Of a stretch of DNA of 64,000 nucleotides, positions 34,434 to 43,861 are shown piece by piece. The notes beneath the pieces were generated by a model. It had not been told where the DNA came from and did not search any database. It was given only the letters and a program-made list of their open reading frames with translations. A program made the position numbers and the translations under genes. Source of the stretch: Aureococcus anophagefferens (taxonomy: Eukaryota; Sar; Pelagophyceae; Pelagomonadales; Pelagomonadaceae). The number at the start of each line of letters is the position of its first letter. Position 1 is the stretch's first letter. The stretch covers positions 1,702,427 through 1,766,426 of the forward strand of contig NW_008705561.1 of assembly GCF_000186865.1 (NCBI RefSeq), given 5' to 3'.

Positions 34434-37400
34434 TTACGCATAATCTTCCGAGTCCTCCGCGTAGGACTGGGCCGTGAAGCCCGGCGTCATGGAGGAGCCG
34501 GCGGTGTAGGGCCCGGGCGTCATGGACGAGCCGGCGGTGTAGGGCCCGGGCGTCATGGACGAGCCGGCGGTGTACGCGGACGAGCCGGCCGCGTAGGCGG
34601 ACGCCGTGTAGGCCGACGTGCCCGCCGTGTAGGGCCCGGGCGTCATGGCCGAGCCCGCCGTCGAGAGCATGCCCGGCGTGACGCCGGGCGTCATGAGCGA
34701 CGCCAGGAGCGGATCCATGGGCTGGTCGTCGTCCTCGGACGCGAACGTCTCCTGGAGCGCGAGCTGGTCCCGGAGCAGGCGCTGCCAGGGGTGGAGCAGG
34801 TCGCCGTAGGACCGGCTCGAGTCGCGCTTCGGCTTGCGCTTGCCGCGCTTGTTTTTCCGGGGCTCGCGGCGCCGCGGCTCTTCGGAGACCGCGGCGGACG
34901 ACGCGGCGGCCGTCGACGCGTCGTCGGCCGCGCGCGCGTCGGGCTCGAGGGCGCCGAGGAGCGCGCTGCCGAGCTTGCCCGTGGGCGTCATGGGCGGCAG
35001 GGGCCGCGCCGGCGGCGGCTCGTCGTAGTCGTCGCGCGGCGGCGTCGGCGGGAGGCCCTGCTCCTGGCGCGCCCAGCGCAGGAGCTGCTCCTGGCGCGTG
35101 TACTGCTCCTTGCCGCCCTCGACGAAGGCCTCCGTCTCCGCCCGGAGCTTGCTCGCGGCCCCCGGCAGGTTCTTGACGAAGACGGACCCGCGGACGTCGT
35201 CCGTCGCGACGCGCGGCAGCGGCCGACTCGCGCCCTTGAGCCGCGGCTCGCTCCGCGACGCCGCGAGCTGGCGGTCGCGGACCTTGGTCCGGGGCGTCGC
35301 CTTGGGCGCGCTCAGGAGCGCCAGCGTCTCCTTGCGCCGCTCGCGGCGCTCCGCGAGCCGCGCGCGCCGGCCCTCGTCGGGCGACAACGCGCGCGAGTCC
35401 TCGAGGCAGAGCAGCGCCGCGTCGTGGAGCTGCTTGCGCCGCCGCACGAGGTGGGGCGCGATCCAGCGCGCGCGCCGCTGGGCGAGCTCCGCGTAGGCCT
35501 CGTAGCAGTCGCCGCAGACGAGCACGTTGTCCCAGCGCCGGACCTTCGTGTCGTCGACCAGAGCCACGCGCCGCGCGTCGTTGATCTGCAGGATCGCGTG
35601 GGCGACGTCGACGTCGAGCTTCGACGCCCGCGCGTCCGGCGGCGTCTCGCCGAAGCTGAAGTCGCGCGCCTTGGCGATGGCGAAGCGCGGCGACGCGACG
35701 GCGACCAAATCGGCGCCGCCGCCGTCGCCGGGCGCGGGCAGGCGCTGCGCGGCGCGCCCCGGCGACGGCGCGCCGTCCGGGTCGCCGTCCTCGCCGTGGA
35801 CGGCCAGCGTCAGGCGCCAGTAGGCCCGCGTGTTGCTGCCGTTGACGTCCAGCGGCACGAACCAGTCGAAGTGGCCCGCGGCGCCGTCGGCCGCGACGGC
35901 CAAAACCCGGTGCGACACGAGGAAGTCGTCCTCGATGATCTCCCGCTCGCCGTCCACGGCGTCGGGCACGAGGTGGAGGTCGATGCTGATCGTCTTCGGC
36001 GGCGGGCCCCGGCAGACCCAGGTGACGGCCAAGATCTGGCCCGGCGCGACGACGGTGTTCGCCTTGGGGAACGCGAGCCCCACGGACGGCGTCGTCCAGG
36101 CGACGTCGACGATGGCCCGGCAGCGCTTCCCCGGCGACCCGTCGCCCCGCGTCGCCCGCTCCGCGAGGCACCAGGCGACCAGGTTCTGCGGCCAGTAGTC
36201 GAGCGCGTCGCCCGTCGCGGCCTCGCGCGCCGCGGACTCGATGGCCGACCGCGCGAGCATCATGCGCCCGCTTTCTTTCGCCGGCTTCTTCTCCTCGTCG
36301 CCCTCGGCCGCGTCGTCGTCGTCGCGCTCCCTGTCGTCCTCCTCCTTCTCCTTGGCCGCGCGCCAGCCGCACAGACCGCCGGGGCACGCGTGGCAGTGGA
36401 CCGCGGGCCCGAAGAGCACCTGGGACGGGCTCGCGTCGACGACGCTGCCGCCTCCCGCGTCGCTGTCGCCGGCGACGGAGCCCTTGGAGCGGTGCAGGGG
36501 CTGGAGGAACTCGACGTCGACCGCGCGCTCGAATTGCAGCGGCGGCGCGGGCAGCCGCGGCGCGTCGCCCGACGCGACGTACTCGTCCGTGGGCTCGGCG
36601 ACGGCCGTCGACCGCCGCTCGTCCAGGGCCCAGACCGTCGTCAGGCTCCGCACGCGGACGCCCGCGCCCGCCTCGACCGCTCTCACTAAATGCCGCACCG
36701 CGACGTCCAAATGCTTCTTGACGACGCTGGACCGCAGGGGCGCGTAGCGCGTCTCGCCGCCCCGGTCCGCGTGGGCGCCGCGCTCGTGGGCGCGCTTCGA
36801 CTCGATCAAGGCCTTGGTCTTGGGCGTGTCGTGGCGCCAGCTGTGCTGCACGCGGACGCCCGGCACGGACGCGACGACCGCGACGATGGTCGAGTCGTGC
36901 TGCACGGCCTCCCACTCCTCCGGCGCCGCGCTCAACGCCTTGAGCTCGCTGCCCTCGTAGAGCAGCAGCGCGACGCCCGCGGCCGCGCGCGCGTCGGGCG
37001 CCTCGTGGCGCCGCGGCGGCGCGGCGCCGACGCGCGCGCACCGCGCGCGGATCGCGTCGAAGGCGACGTTGCCCGGCGCCTTGCGCAGGAGCTTGCCCGT
37101 CAGCGCGTCGCTGAAGAGCCACTTCTTCGGCGCGCCGTGCTCGTAGAGCACCGCGTCCGACACGACGAAGCCGTCGAACTCGGGCAGCGTGCCGCCGCGC
37201 TCCTGCTTCTCCTGGTGGCCCCGGCGCCGCCGCGCCGTCCACAGGGCGCGCCAGACGGCGCAGGCCGCGTCGCTGCCCCGGTGGCCCGCGGCGACGGCCG
37301 CGAGGGACCGCGCGTGCGGGCTCGCGAAGGACCGGGCCTCGTTCGGCTCGTCGCGCGGCTCGCCGACGGCCGGCCGCCCCTGGCTCGGCCCGTCGCGGCC

Positions 37401-38060
37401 GTCCAGCGCCGCCTCGAGGGCCGCCTCGCGGACGCTCGGGGCCACGGCGCCGAGGCCCCGCTCCTTCTTCGCGCGCCGCTGGAGCCGCCGGTTCCACTGG
37501 ACGCCGAGGTGGCCCTCCCGCAGGCCGAAGGCCGTGTTCCGCCGCTGGGCCGCGCAGAAGGGGCCGTGCGCCCGGCCGTCGCGCTCCGCGGCCTCGAAGA
37601 TCTCGCGCTTCGCGCGGCCCGCGCGGCGGATCTGGCGCGACGCGAACGTCTGCGGGATGCCGTTCGCGGCCGTCGCGGGCGGCGTGTAGTTCTTCGGCGT
37701 GCCCGGCGGGAACTGGACCGTCTGCTTGCTCTTGTCCTCGAGGAGCGTGTGGATGGGCGTCTCCGTCTCCGCGTTCTGCGCGATGCGCGCCCGCTCCTGC
37801 CGCGTCTCGCGGTCGCGCATGCGGCTCTTGAACGTCGACCCCGCGAGGCCGCCGCCCTGCGGAGGCTTCGGCGGTTCCATCGCCGGCGCGGGCGGCGGCG
37901 CCTCCTCGGCGAAGCGCGCCTTCTTCACGGAGCTGCGCCGCCGCTCCTTCTTCTCGGCCTTGGCCTTCTCCGCGCCCATGGAACTGGCGCCCATGGACGC
38001 GACGTGCTGAAGGCGGCTCGACGGCTGCGCCGTGAGGCCGCCCATGGTGATGACGCCCAT
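34434..38060 (-). CDS. Large protein of unknown function with Ig-like (Kre9/KNH-like) segment and C-terminal repeats
   Basis: The product is 1208 aa. I do not recognise the family. The N terminus has small Gly/Met-rich motifs and a basic-acidic region. A middle portion (about 600-800) includes NTVVAPGQILAVTWVCRGPP and later WFVPLDVNGSNTRAYWRLTL. This resembles the beta-sandwich of the Ser/Thr-rich GPI-anchored (KNH) family, but with no signal peptide the match is weak. A Cys/His cluster (HCHACPGGLCGW) and a CGDCYE motif may bind metal. The C terminus carries tandem 11-residue MTPGPYTAGSS-type repeats encoded by a 33-bp DNA repeat. Codon use is typical of the window, so it is probably a real single-exon gene. 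Confidence 0.65.
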   Translation of the reverse strand: MGVITMGGLTAQPSSRLQHVASMGASSMGAEKAKAEKKERRRSSVKKARFAEEAPPPAPAMEPPKPPQGGGLAGSTFKSRMRDRETRQERARIAQNAETETPIHTLLEDKSKQTVQFPPGTPKNYTPPATAANGIPQTFASRQIRRAGRAKREIFEAAERDGRAHGPFCAAQRRNTAFGLREGHLGVQWNRRLQRRAKKERGLGAVAPSVREAALEAALDGRDGPSQGRPAVGEPRDEPNEARSFASPHARSLAAVAAGHRGSDAACAVWRALWTARRRRGHQEKQERGGTLPEFDGFVVSDAVLYEHGAPKKWLFSDALTGKLLRKAPGNVAFDAIRARCARVGAAPPRRHEAPDARAAAGVALLLYEGSELKALSAAPEEWEAVQHDSTIVAVVASVPGVRVQHSWRHDTPKTKALIESKRAHERGAHADRGGETRYAPLRSSVVKKHLDVAVRHLVRAVEAGAGVRVRSLTTVWALDERRSTAVAEPTDEYVASGDAPRLPAPPLQFERAVDVEFLQPLHRSKGSVAGDSDAGGGSVVDASPSQVLFGPAVHCHACPGGLCGWRAAKEKEEDDRERDDDDAAEGDEEKKPAKESGRMMLARSAIESAAREAATGDALDYWPQNLVAWCLAERATRGDGSPGKRCRAIVDVAWTTPSVGLAFPKANTVVAPGQILAVTWVCRGPPPKTISIDLHLVPDAVDGEREIIEDDFLVSHRVLAVAADGAAGHFDWFVPLDVNGSNTRAYWRLTLAVHGEDGDPDGAPSPGRAAQRLPAPGDGGGADLVAVASPRFAIAKARDFSFGETPPDARASKLDVDVAHAILQINDARRVALVDDTKVRRWDNVLVCGDCYEAYAELAQRRARWIAPHLVRRRKQLHDAALLCLEDSRALSPDEGRRARLAERRERRKETLALLSAPKATPRTKVRDRQLAASRSEPRLKGASRPLPRVATDDVRGSVFVKNLPGAASKLRAETEAFVEGGKEQYTRQEQLLRWARQEQGLPPTPPRDDYDEPPPARPLPPMTPTGKLGSALLGALEPDARAADDASTAAASSAAVSEEPRRREPRKNKRGKRKPKRDSSRSYGDLLHPWQRLLRDQLALQETFASEDDDQPMDPLLASLMTPGVTPGMLSTAGSAMTPGPYTAGTSAYTASAYAAGSSAYTAGSSMTPGPYTAGSSMTPGPYTAGSSMTPGFTAQSYAEDSEDYA
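34483..34581. repeat. Tandem 33-bp repeat in the 3' end of the large unknown gene
   Basis: Three copies of a 33-bp unit (GGCGTCATGGAGGAGCCGGC...), the last partial, encode an MTPGPYTAGSS repeat. Further degenerate copies continue to about 34690. The unit keeps frame. Confidence 0.8.
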
Positions 38061-38280
38061 GGTGTTTGGAGTCTAGGCCTGGCCCGCGCCCACCATGCGC
38101 AGCCCCCGGTCGGCGCTGCCGGCCAGCACGAAGCTGTTGTCGGCTGCTCGATGGGTTCATCTCGAGGTCAACATCAGCCTCGACCGGCATGGACCTCTGA
38201 TCCGCGCGCCTATCCTCGCCGTGGCTCGTCTGCGCGTCGCGCGCGTCCCTTCATCTAGTGCGTCGAGCCTTCGCGCTCCG

Positions 38281-39321
38281 ATGCCCTCCTCGCTTCTCAC
38301 GCTCGAGCTGGCTGTGCCCTTCCTCGTGCCGACGGGCGTGGCTCCAGTGGCCAGCGTGTGCCGCGCGCTCAGAGAGGCGGCGCTGAACAACGCGACCTGG
38401 ACGGAGGTCTTCGCGCGGCGCTACCCGTGCCTCGCCAAGCTACCGGGCTTCGACAAGCCGGCGGACGCGCGCGGGCTCGTGAAGTCGCTGCTCGCGGCGG
38501 CGATGCCGCAACGGCCACGAATAACCCCTGCCCCACGCGATGCGCAAGGGCGGGCGGTGCCACTTCGCGGCGACGTGATGCTTGCCGTTCAGCTTTTGCG
38601 TCGTGCAAAATCGCGAGTGGCGCATGCGCCTCAATTCACACTTACTGCTCCAGTCCCAGAAAGCCTCTCCGAGGATGGTAGTATAGACTGGAGGTTCGAG
38701 ATACCCTTTGAACCAACAGCTGTCGAAGAAAAAAATTCACTGCTCGATGACGCATTGGGCCTGCCTCATTCAATCACAGCGCGCATCAACGATGACGCCA
38801 CGCGACCACCCATCACCGGGATCAAGGAGAAAATACTGAACAATTTCAACCGAAAGCTTAAGTTAGAGATGTTCGTCGTGTACGGTGATTTCATCCATCG
38901 GCTAGACGGTGATCATGCAGGCTGCAAAGATACAGACCACATGGACAATATCTTCCGCCAATTCTTCAGAATCCCCAATCTTAATCCGGTACCGGGAAGG
39001 GAGGGTGCCCCGGAGTTTCCTGTTGAAGTCGAGGTCAACGTCACAAGTGGCGGGCGCAATTCCCTCATTCGTTCAAGGCTTTGGCTGGGTCAATACGAAA
39101 ACCATGATTGGGATGCGTCGTACGACAAAGACCAATCCTATGACCTCTTTTCTTGCAATTCCCTGATTGAGATCCATGCCTATTGGTCCAGACTAGAGCT
39201 TGGTATTACCAACATTGACGAAAGGCGTTTCGAAGAGGACGGCGGCGAGGATAGCTGGCACTGGTTCTGCCAGCTGCTCGCGGCGTCGCCGCCCGTCCGC
39301 TTCCCGCGCGCCACCAGCTAA
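38281..39321 (+). CDS. F-box-like protein of unknown function, lower GC than neighbours
   Basis: The product is 346 aa from the ATG at 38281. The first 50 residues (ELAVPFLVPTGVAPVASVCR, then NNATWTEVFARRYPCLAK) resemble a degenerate F-box as seen in large algal families. The remaining 250 residues have no domain I recognise; aromatic-rich stretches (RLWLGQYENHDWDASYDKDQ, DSWHWFCQLL) stand out. From about 38560 to 39240 base composition and codon choice are clearly less GC-rich than in surrounding genes, suggesting a different origin or relaxed constraint. Its TAA overlaps the stop codon of the convergent gene by two bases. Confidence 0.65.
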   Translation: MPSSLLTLELAVPFLVPTGVAPVASVCRALREAALNNATWTEVFARRYPCLAKLPGFDKPADARGLVKSLLAAAMPQRPRITPAPRDAQGRAVPLRGDVMLAVQLLRRAKSRVAHAPQFTLTAPVPESLSEDGSIDWRFEIPFEPTAVEEKNSLLDDALGLPHSITARINDDATRPPITGIKEKILNNFNRKLKLEMFVVYGDFIHRLDGDHAGCKDTDHMDNIFRQFFRIPNLNPVPGREGAPEFPVEVEVNVTSGGRNSLIRSRLWLGQYENHDWDASYDKDQSYDLFSCNSLIEIHAYWSRLELGITNIDERRFEEDGGEDSWHWFCQLLAASPPVRFPRATS

Positions 39322-42300
39322 TAATTCCGCGCGGTCATGCGCGCCACGTTGCCGAAGCGGCCGCGCGCGTGGGCCTGGGCCTCGGCCCTCCGCCCCGCCG
39401 GCGCGGCCACCGACGGCCCGCCGCGGCGCCGCTTCGCGGACGGGCGGTTCGGGAGCGTGTAGGTGATGTTGAGGACGGGCTCGGCGAGGTCGTGGGTCGT
39501 GTGGCGGCGCGACGACAGGGGCACGGGCTTGCGCGCGGGCGCGCCCGTCGTCGCCGAGAGCAGCGGCGAGGGGTCGTCGTCGACGGCCTTGGCGACCTGC
39601 GTCCACCGCGCGGGCCGCGGCGGCGTCGCCGCCGTCGACAGCGACGACACGGAGCCGTCGTCGCCGCGGAGGCCCGCGAGGAGCGCGTCGAGCGTGTCGT
39701 CGGGCGCGGGCTCCTCCCGCTCCCGCCGCGACGTCGCGCCGAGGCCGAAGGCGTCCGCGCCGCGCGACACCGCGGGCTCCGCGAGCAGGCGGTCGAGCTC
39801 GGAGCGCGGCGCCGGGTCGCCGACGTCCGCGGCGAAGGACACGGGGTTCCGCTGGCGCCGCGGCTTGCGGCGCCGCGGCGGGCCCGGCGTGAGCGTCGGC
39901 CGCGGCGGCTCCGCGGCGGGCCGCGTCGCGCTCTCGCGGGGCCCGAACTTCTCCGCCGGGTCGCGGCGCCGGCTCGCGCGCGGGCTCGGCTCGAAGGCGC
40001 CGTCGTCGTCGGCGTAGAGGCCCGCCGCGGCCATGATGGCGCGGTTCGCGCGGAGCCGCGCGTCGCGCGCGGCCGCGGCCTCGCGGTCCCGCGCCTCCGC
40101 CGCCTCGAGGAGCGCGGCGAAGTCGCCGTCGTGCTCGTAGGCGACGGCGAGGCCGACCTCGCGCACGTCGCGGTGGAAGATCATGCCCTCGGACGCGCGC
40201 GGCTGCGGGGCGCGCTCGGGCCGCGGCGACCGCGCGACGGTGACGGCGACGACGGCCTTGGGCGGCGCGGCGACCTTGGCCGCGTCGGCGTAGGCGAGCA
40301 TGGCCTCCTCCGCCGCGGGCTCGCCGGGCGTCCGCCGGGGCTCGAGCCGCGGGATGCGCTCGCGCGGCGACGCCTCCGCGGCCTCGCGGTAGCGGCGCTG
40401 GTCCTCCTCGCCGTCGTCGGCCTGGGACCGCGTCGGCTTGAGGGCGTCCATCATGAGCTTCTCGAGGGCGTGGGGGTCCGGCGCGCGCGGCGGCGGCGGC
40501 TTCGCGTGCGACGCGACCTTCGGCGGCGACAGCGGCGGCGTCGTGTCGGGCGTCCAGGGCTTCTCCGGCGACGGCTCGGGCGTCGCCGTCCGCGGCGGCG
40601 TCTCCGGCGACGGCGCCGCGGCGGCGACCGGGGGTGCCGCCTTCTTCGGCGGCGTCCCGAGGCGCGCGACGGCCGGGGGCGGCGTCGCGGGCTTCTCCGG
40701 CGACGCGTCGCCCCGCAGATTCCAGCGCCACACGCGCTTCCCCGTGCGGTCGACGATGGACACCGTGTCCAGCAGCTTGGCGAGCGTCGCGGCGACGCCC
40801 GCGGCGCGCGCCGCGGGCCCGACCGGCAGGCGCGCGGCCGCGGCCTTCTTCGCCGCCGCGCGCGCGGCCGCGACGGTCGCCTCGTCGGCCCAGGCGTCGG
40901 CGAGCTGGAGCATGGAGAGGTGGAAGCCGCGCAGGTCGACGATGTCCTTGCCGTGGCGGTCCTCGTTCCAGTCGTTCGCCGCGTTCTCGTCCGCGGCGGC
41001 GGCGTCGAAGGGCTCGCCGGGGCTCTCGGCCTCGTGGATGGCGCGCTGCATCTGCACGCTGAGCGCCGTGTACTCGTCGTTGCTGAGCGCGCCCGACCCG
41101 TCCTCGTCCGTGAGCTTCCAGAACGTGGCGATGACGTCGCGGACGGCGCCGTCGAAGAGCGTCGCCTCGACGGCGAGCATGTCGCCGTCGCTCATGTCGT
41201 CGAAGGGCACGTGGGAGATGACGCTGTCGGCGTAGGCGTCGAGGGCGTCGCTGCGCCGCGCCTTGGCCGTCATGGACTTGCGCGCGCGCTTCCGCGTCGA
41301 CCGGCGGGAGCCCCGCGTCGGCGACGCCGGCGGCGGGTTCGCGCCGGGCCCGTGGCCCTGCTGGGCCGAGCCCTCGTGGAACCAGTAGACGAACTGCTCG
41401 ATGGTCATCTCGCCCTCGTCGCTGTCGCCGTGGTCGTCGATGAGCTTGTCCGTGTCCGACACGCGCGTGTCGCAGCCGAGGCGCTGGGCCATGGCGAAGA
41501 GCTCCGTCGCGTCGAGGGAGAGGGAGTGGTCCTCGTCGACGAGGGCGAACATGTCGCCGATGCCGATGTCGCGGCGCCGCATCTCCTCGTGGAGCCCCGT
41601 GCGCAACAACTCGAGGCGCCAGTTCGGGCAGAAGTGGTGCCGGAGCTCCTCGAGGACGGCCGGCAGGGCCGCGGGGCTGCGCGCGCCCCAGGGCGCGGCA
41701 AGGGCGACCCTGGCGCGGTGGTAGCTCGACTTGGGCCGCGGCCGCGAGAAGTCCTCGGCCGGCTCGGCGTCGTCGTTTTTCGCGCTCTTGTCGGGAAACG
41801 CGGCGTAGAACTGCTCGTCGAGCGACAGCTCCCGCGGCGGCGATGCGGCCTCGGAGCTGAGCAGGCTCTCGTCGTCGTCGTCCTTGAGCGCGGGCCGCTC
41901 GAGCGCCTCGCGGCGCGCCGGAGCGCCCGCGTCGCCCGGCTCGGACGCGTAGCCCGACTCGCGCCGGTCGCGGACGCTCCAGCGGCGCTTCGCCTCCTTG
42001 GGCTCCTTCTTCTTCTTCAGCTTCTTCTTCTTCGGCCGGGGCGTCAGCTTCTTCGTCGACCCCCCGGGCCGCCGCGACGACCGCGGCGTGTCGGGCTCGA
42101 GCTTCGGAGGCGGCGACGGCTCGGGCGCGGGCTCCGGCGCGGGCGCGGGCGCGGGCTCGGGCTCCGGCGTTTTCGGCGTCTTGGGAGGCAACGGCTCCGG
42201 CGTGCGGCCGAGGGCGCGCGCGAGGCTCACCTCCACGGCCCGCGGCGACCAGGTCGGCTGGAAGCCGTCGTCGGGCGCATCGTCGGGCGGCGGATCGGCG

Positions 42301-42368
42301 GCCTCGCCGCCGTCGCCGTCCGGCTTCGTCCACTTGGCCAGCCAGGCCGAGAAGTCCTCCCCAGACAT
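39318..42368 (-). CDS. Large charged protein with EF-hand region
   Basis: The product is 1016 aa and has no signal peptide. The N-terminal 250 residues are low-complexity Pro/Glu and Lys-rich (PRPKKKKLKKKKEPKEAKRR). An EF-hand pair is visible at about 270-350 (MFALVDEDHSLSLDATELFA; LIDDHGDSDEGEMTIEQFVY). A third canonical loop is at about 430 (FWKLTDEDGSGALSNDEYTA). These have Asp/Asn at the Ca2+-ligand positions. The C-terminal half is Arg/Pro/Ala-rich and probably disordered. A Ca2+-responsive scaffold or cytoskeletal protein is a reasonable guess, nothing firmer. Confidence 0.7.
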   Translation of the reverse strand: MSGEDFSAWLAKWTKPDGDGGEAADPPPDDAPDDGFQPTWSPRAVEVSLARALGRTPEPLPPKTPKTPEPEPAPAPAPEPAPEPSPPPKLEPDTPRSSRRPGGSTKKLTPRPKKKKLKKKKEPKEAKRRWSVRDRRESGYASEPGDAGAPARREALERPALKDDDDESLLSSEAASPPRELSLDEQFYAAFPDKSAKNDDAEPAEDFSRPRPKSSYHRARVALAAPWGARSPAALPAVLEELRHHFCPNWRLELLRTGLHEEMRRRDIGIGDMFALVDEDHSLSLDATELFAMAQRLGCDTRVSDTDKLIDDHGDSDEGEMTIEQFVYWFHEGSAQQGHGPGANPPPASPTRGSRRSTRKRARKSMTAKARRSDALDAYADSVISHVPFDDMSDGDMLAVEATLFDGAVRDVIATFWKLTDEDGSGALSNDEYTALSVQMQRAIHEAESPGEPFDAAAADENAANDWNEDRHGKDIVDLRGFHLSMLQLADAWADEATVAAARAAAKKAAAARLPVGPAARAAGVAATLAKLLDTVSIVDRTGKRVWRWNLRGDASPEKPATPPPAVARLGTPPKKAAPPVAAAAPSPETPPRTATPEPSPEKPWTPDTTPPLSPPKVASHAKPPPPRAPDPHALEKLMMDALKPTRSQADDGEEDQRRYREAAEASPRERIPRLEPRRTPGEPAAEEAMLAYADAAKVAAPPKAVVAVTVARSPRPERAPQPRASEGMIFHRDVREVGLAVAYEHDGDFAALLEAAEARDREAAAARDARLRANRAIMAAAGLYADDDGAFEPSPRASRRRDPAEKFGPRESATRPAAEPPRPTLTPGPPRRRKPRRQRNPVSFAADVGDPAPRSELDRLLAEPAVSRGADAFGLGATSRREREEPAPDDTLDALLAGLRGDDGSVSSLSTAATPPRPARWTQVAKAVDDDPSPLLSATTGAPARKPVPLSSRRHTTHDLAEPVLNITYTLPNRPSAKRRRGGPSVAAPAGRRAEAQAHARGRFGNVARMTARNY

Positions 42369-42583
42369 TGCTAGCTCCCAGGATCTCGAGCTCCCATTAT
42401 GGCGCCGGGTCCTTTGTTCTAGCCCGTCCCCATGCCGGGCGGTTAATTAATGCACATGCATGAATCAACATCACTTTCTTGAACTCAGCGCGATCGCGTT
42501 TGAAGAGCTTGCAGAGGCGTATGTGAGAGCTCGTTTTGCAGCCCTATTCATCTGAAAGTCCAGCACCTGTCGACCACCGCATT

Positions 42584-43774
42584 ATGCGCCTGTCGCTCCT
42601 GGCACTCTTCTGCACAACGACCACCGCGCTGCGCGCGCCGTCGCACGGCACGCGACCTTTGACGGCGATGCGCGCCGTGACGACGGAGGAGTTAGTCGAG
42701 TCCTTCGGCGCCATGAAGGCGGCGGCGGGCGAGCTCGCGCCCTTCAGCCAGGCCGAGGTGGCCTCCGTCGTCGCGTCGCTCGCGAACGTGGGCCTCGACG
42801 CGAGCCGCGCGGACGCCGTCGGCGCCGTGCTCCGCGACCGGGCCGGGAACTCGCACAAGGACTGGGCCGCGACGGAGGCCGGCGGCGCGGCGCTCGCGGC
42901 GGCCCTGCCGGCGGCGGACTCCGACGAGTTCGCTAGAATCTTCGAGAAGGTGCTCGGCGGCGGCGGCTGGGCCGGCGCCGTCGCCGCCGCGGAGTCGCGG
43001 CCCGAGAGCGCCAAGCCGTGGGTCGTGCTCGTCACGGGCGTCAACGGCATCCGGAAGACGACGTCCATCTACGAGCCCTGGTTCGGCGACGCGCTCCGCG
43101 AAGCCATCGTCGGCCCCGGCGGCGCCCGCGCGGACGTCGCCCGGGACGACCTGCCCGTCGGGTCGACCTCGTTCTTCCGCCAGCTCGACTTCGTCATCGC
43201 GACGGCGGCGAACGAGGACTTCCGGCGTCTTTATGGTATCGAGGACGTCGCGGCCTACGCCGCGGCCAAGGACGCCATCTTCTCGCGCTACCGCACGGTC
43301 GCCGAGATGGTCGGCGCGCTGCTCGTCGCCGAGGCGAAGACGCGCGACCTCAACGTCATGCTCGAGACGTCCGGCCGCGACGTCGCCATGTTCGAGTACG
43401 TCGACCACTTCTTCCCGGATGCGCACTACCGCAAGCTCGCCCTCAACTTCGAGATCGAGGACCTGGCCTTCGCGGAGCGGAGCGTCGATTCTCGGATGCT
43501 CGGCGAGATGGCGCGGGGCAAGGCGGCGGCGGCCGCGGGCGACGCGCGCGCGGTCGTCGACGCGAACGCGGGCGGGCCCTACGGGTCCGCGGTCCTCGCG
43601 GGCGTCCAGCGCGACTCGCGCGCCTGCTGGGCCAAGGTCGCCGCCGGCGACGCGGGCGTCGGCGCGACGTGGCACATGGCGTCCCTCGCGATATCGCCGT
43701 CGGACGACGCGCCCTGGACGCTGCGCGCGGCCACGGCCGGGGCGACATCCTTCGCGTATTCCCCGCGGTCGTAA
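42584..43774 (+). CDS. Plastid-targeted P-loop-like protein of unknown function
   Basis: The product is 396 aa from the ATG at 42584. Its leader MRLSLLALFCTTTTALRAPS is a signal peptide followed by an LRAP motif, as expected for secondary-plastid import. Residues about 145-160 contain WVVLVTGVNGIRKTTSIYEP, a strand followed by a Walker A-like GxNGxxKTT. Further on, LNVMLETSGRDVAMFEYVDH could supply a Walker B or acceptor acid. A nucleotide kinase-like fold is inferred; the partner and pathway are unknown. Upstream in-frame codons start from a non-ATG and are not supported. Confidence 0.65.
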   Translation: MRLSLLALFCTTTTALRAPSHGTRPLTAMRAVTTEELVESFGAMKAAAGELAPFSQAEVASVVASLANVGLDASRADAVGAVLRDRAGNSHKDWAATEAGGAALAAALPAADSDEFARIFEKVLGGGGWAGAVAAAESRPESAKPWVVLVTGVNGIRKTTSIYEPWFGDALREAIVGPGGARADVARDDLPVGSTSFFRQLDFVIATAANEDFRRLYGIEDVAAYAAAKDAIFSRYRTVAEMVGALLVAEAKTRDLNVMLETSGRDVAMFEYVDHFFPDAHYRKLALNFEIEDLAFAERSVDSRMLGEMARGKAAAAAGDARAVVDANAGGPYGSAVLAGVQRDSRACWAKVAAGDAGVGATWHMASLAISPSDDAPWTLRAATAGATSFAYSPRS

Positions 43775-43861
43775 TAATTCGCACCAGGCCTCAAAGGCGT
43801 TTTGGCAACGGTTTTGCGAGTGTGCGCGGCCGCGCGGCGCCTTTGGCGAGTGAGGCAAAGC

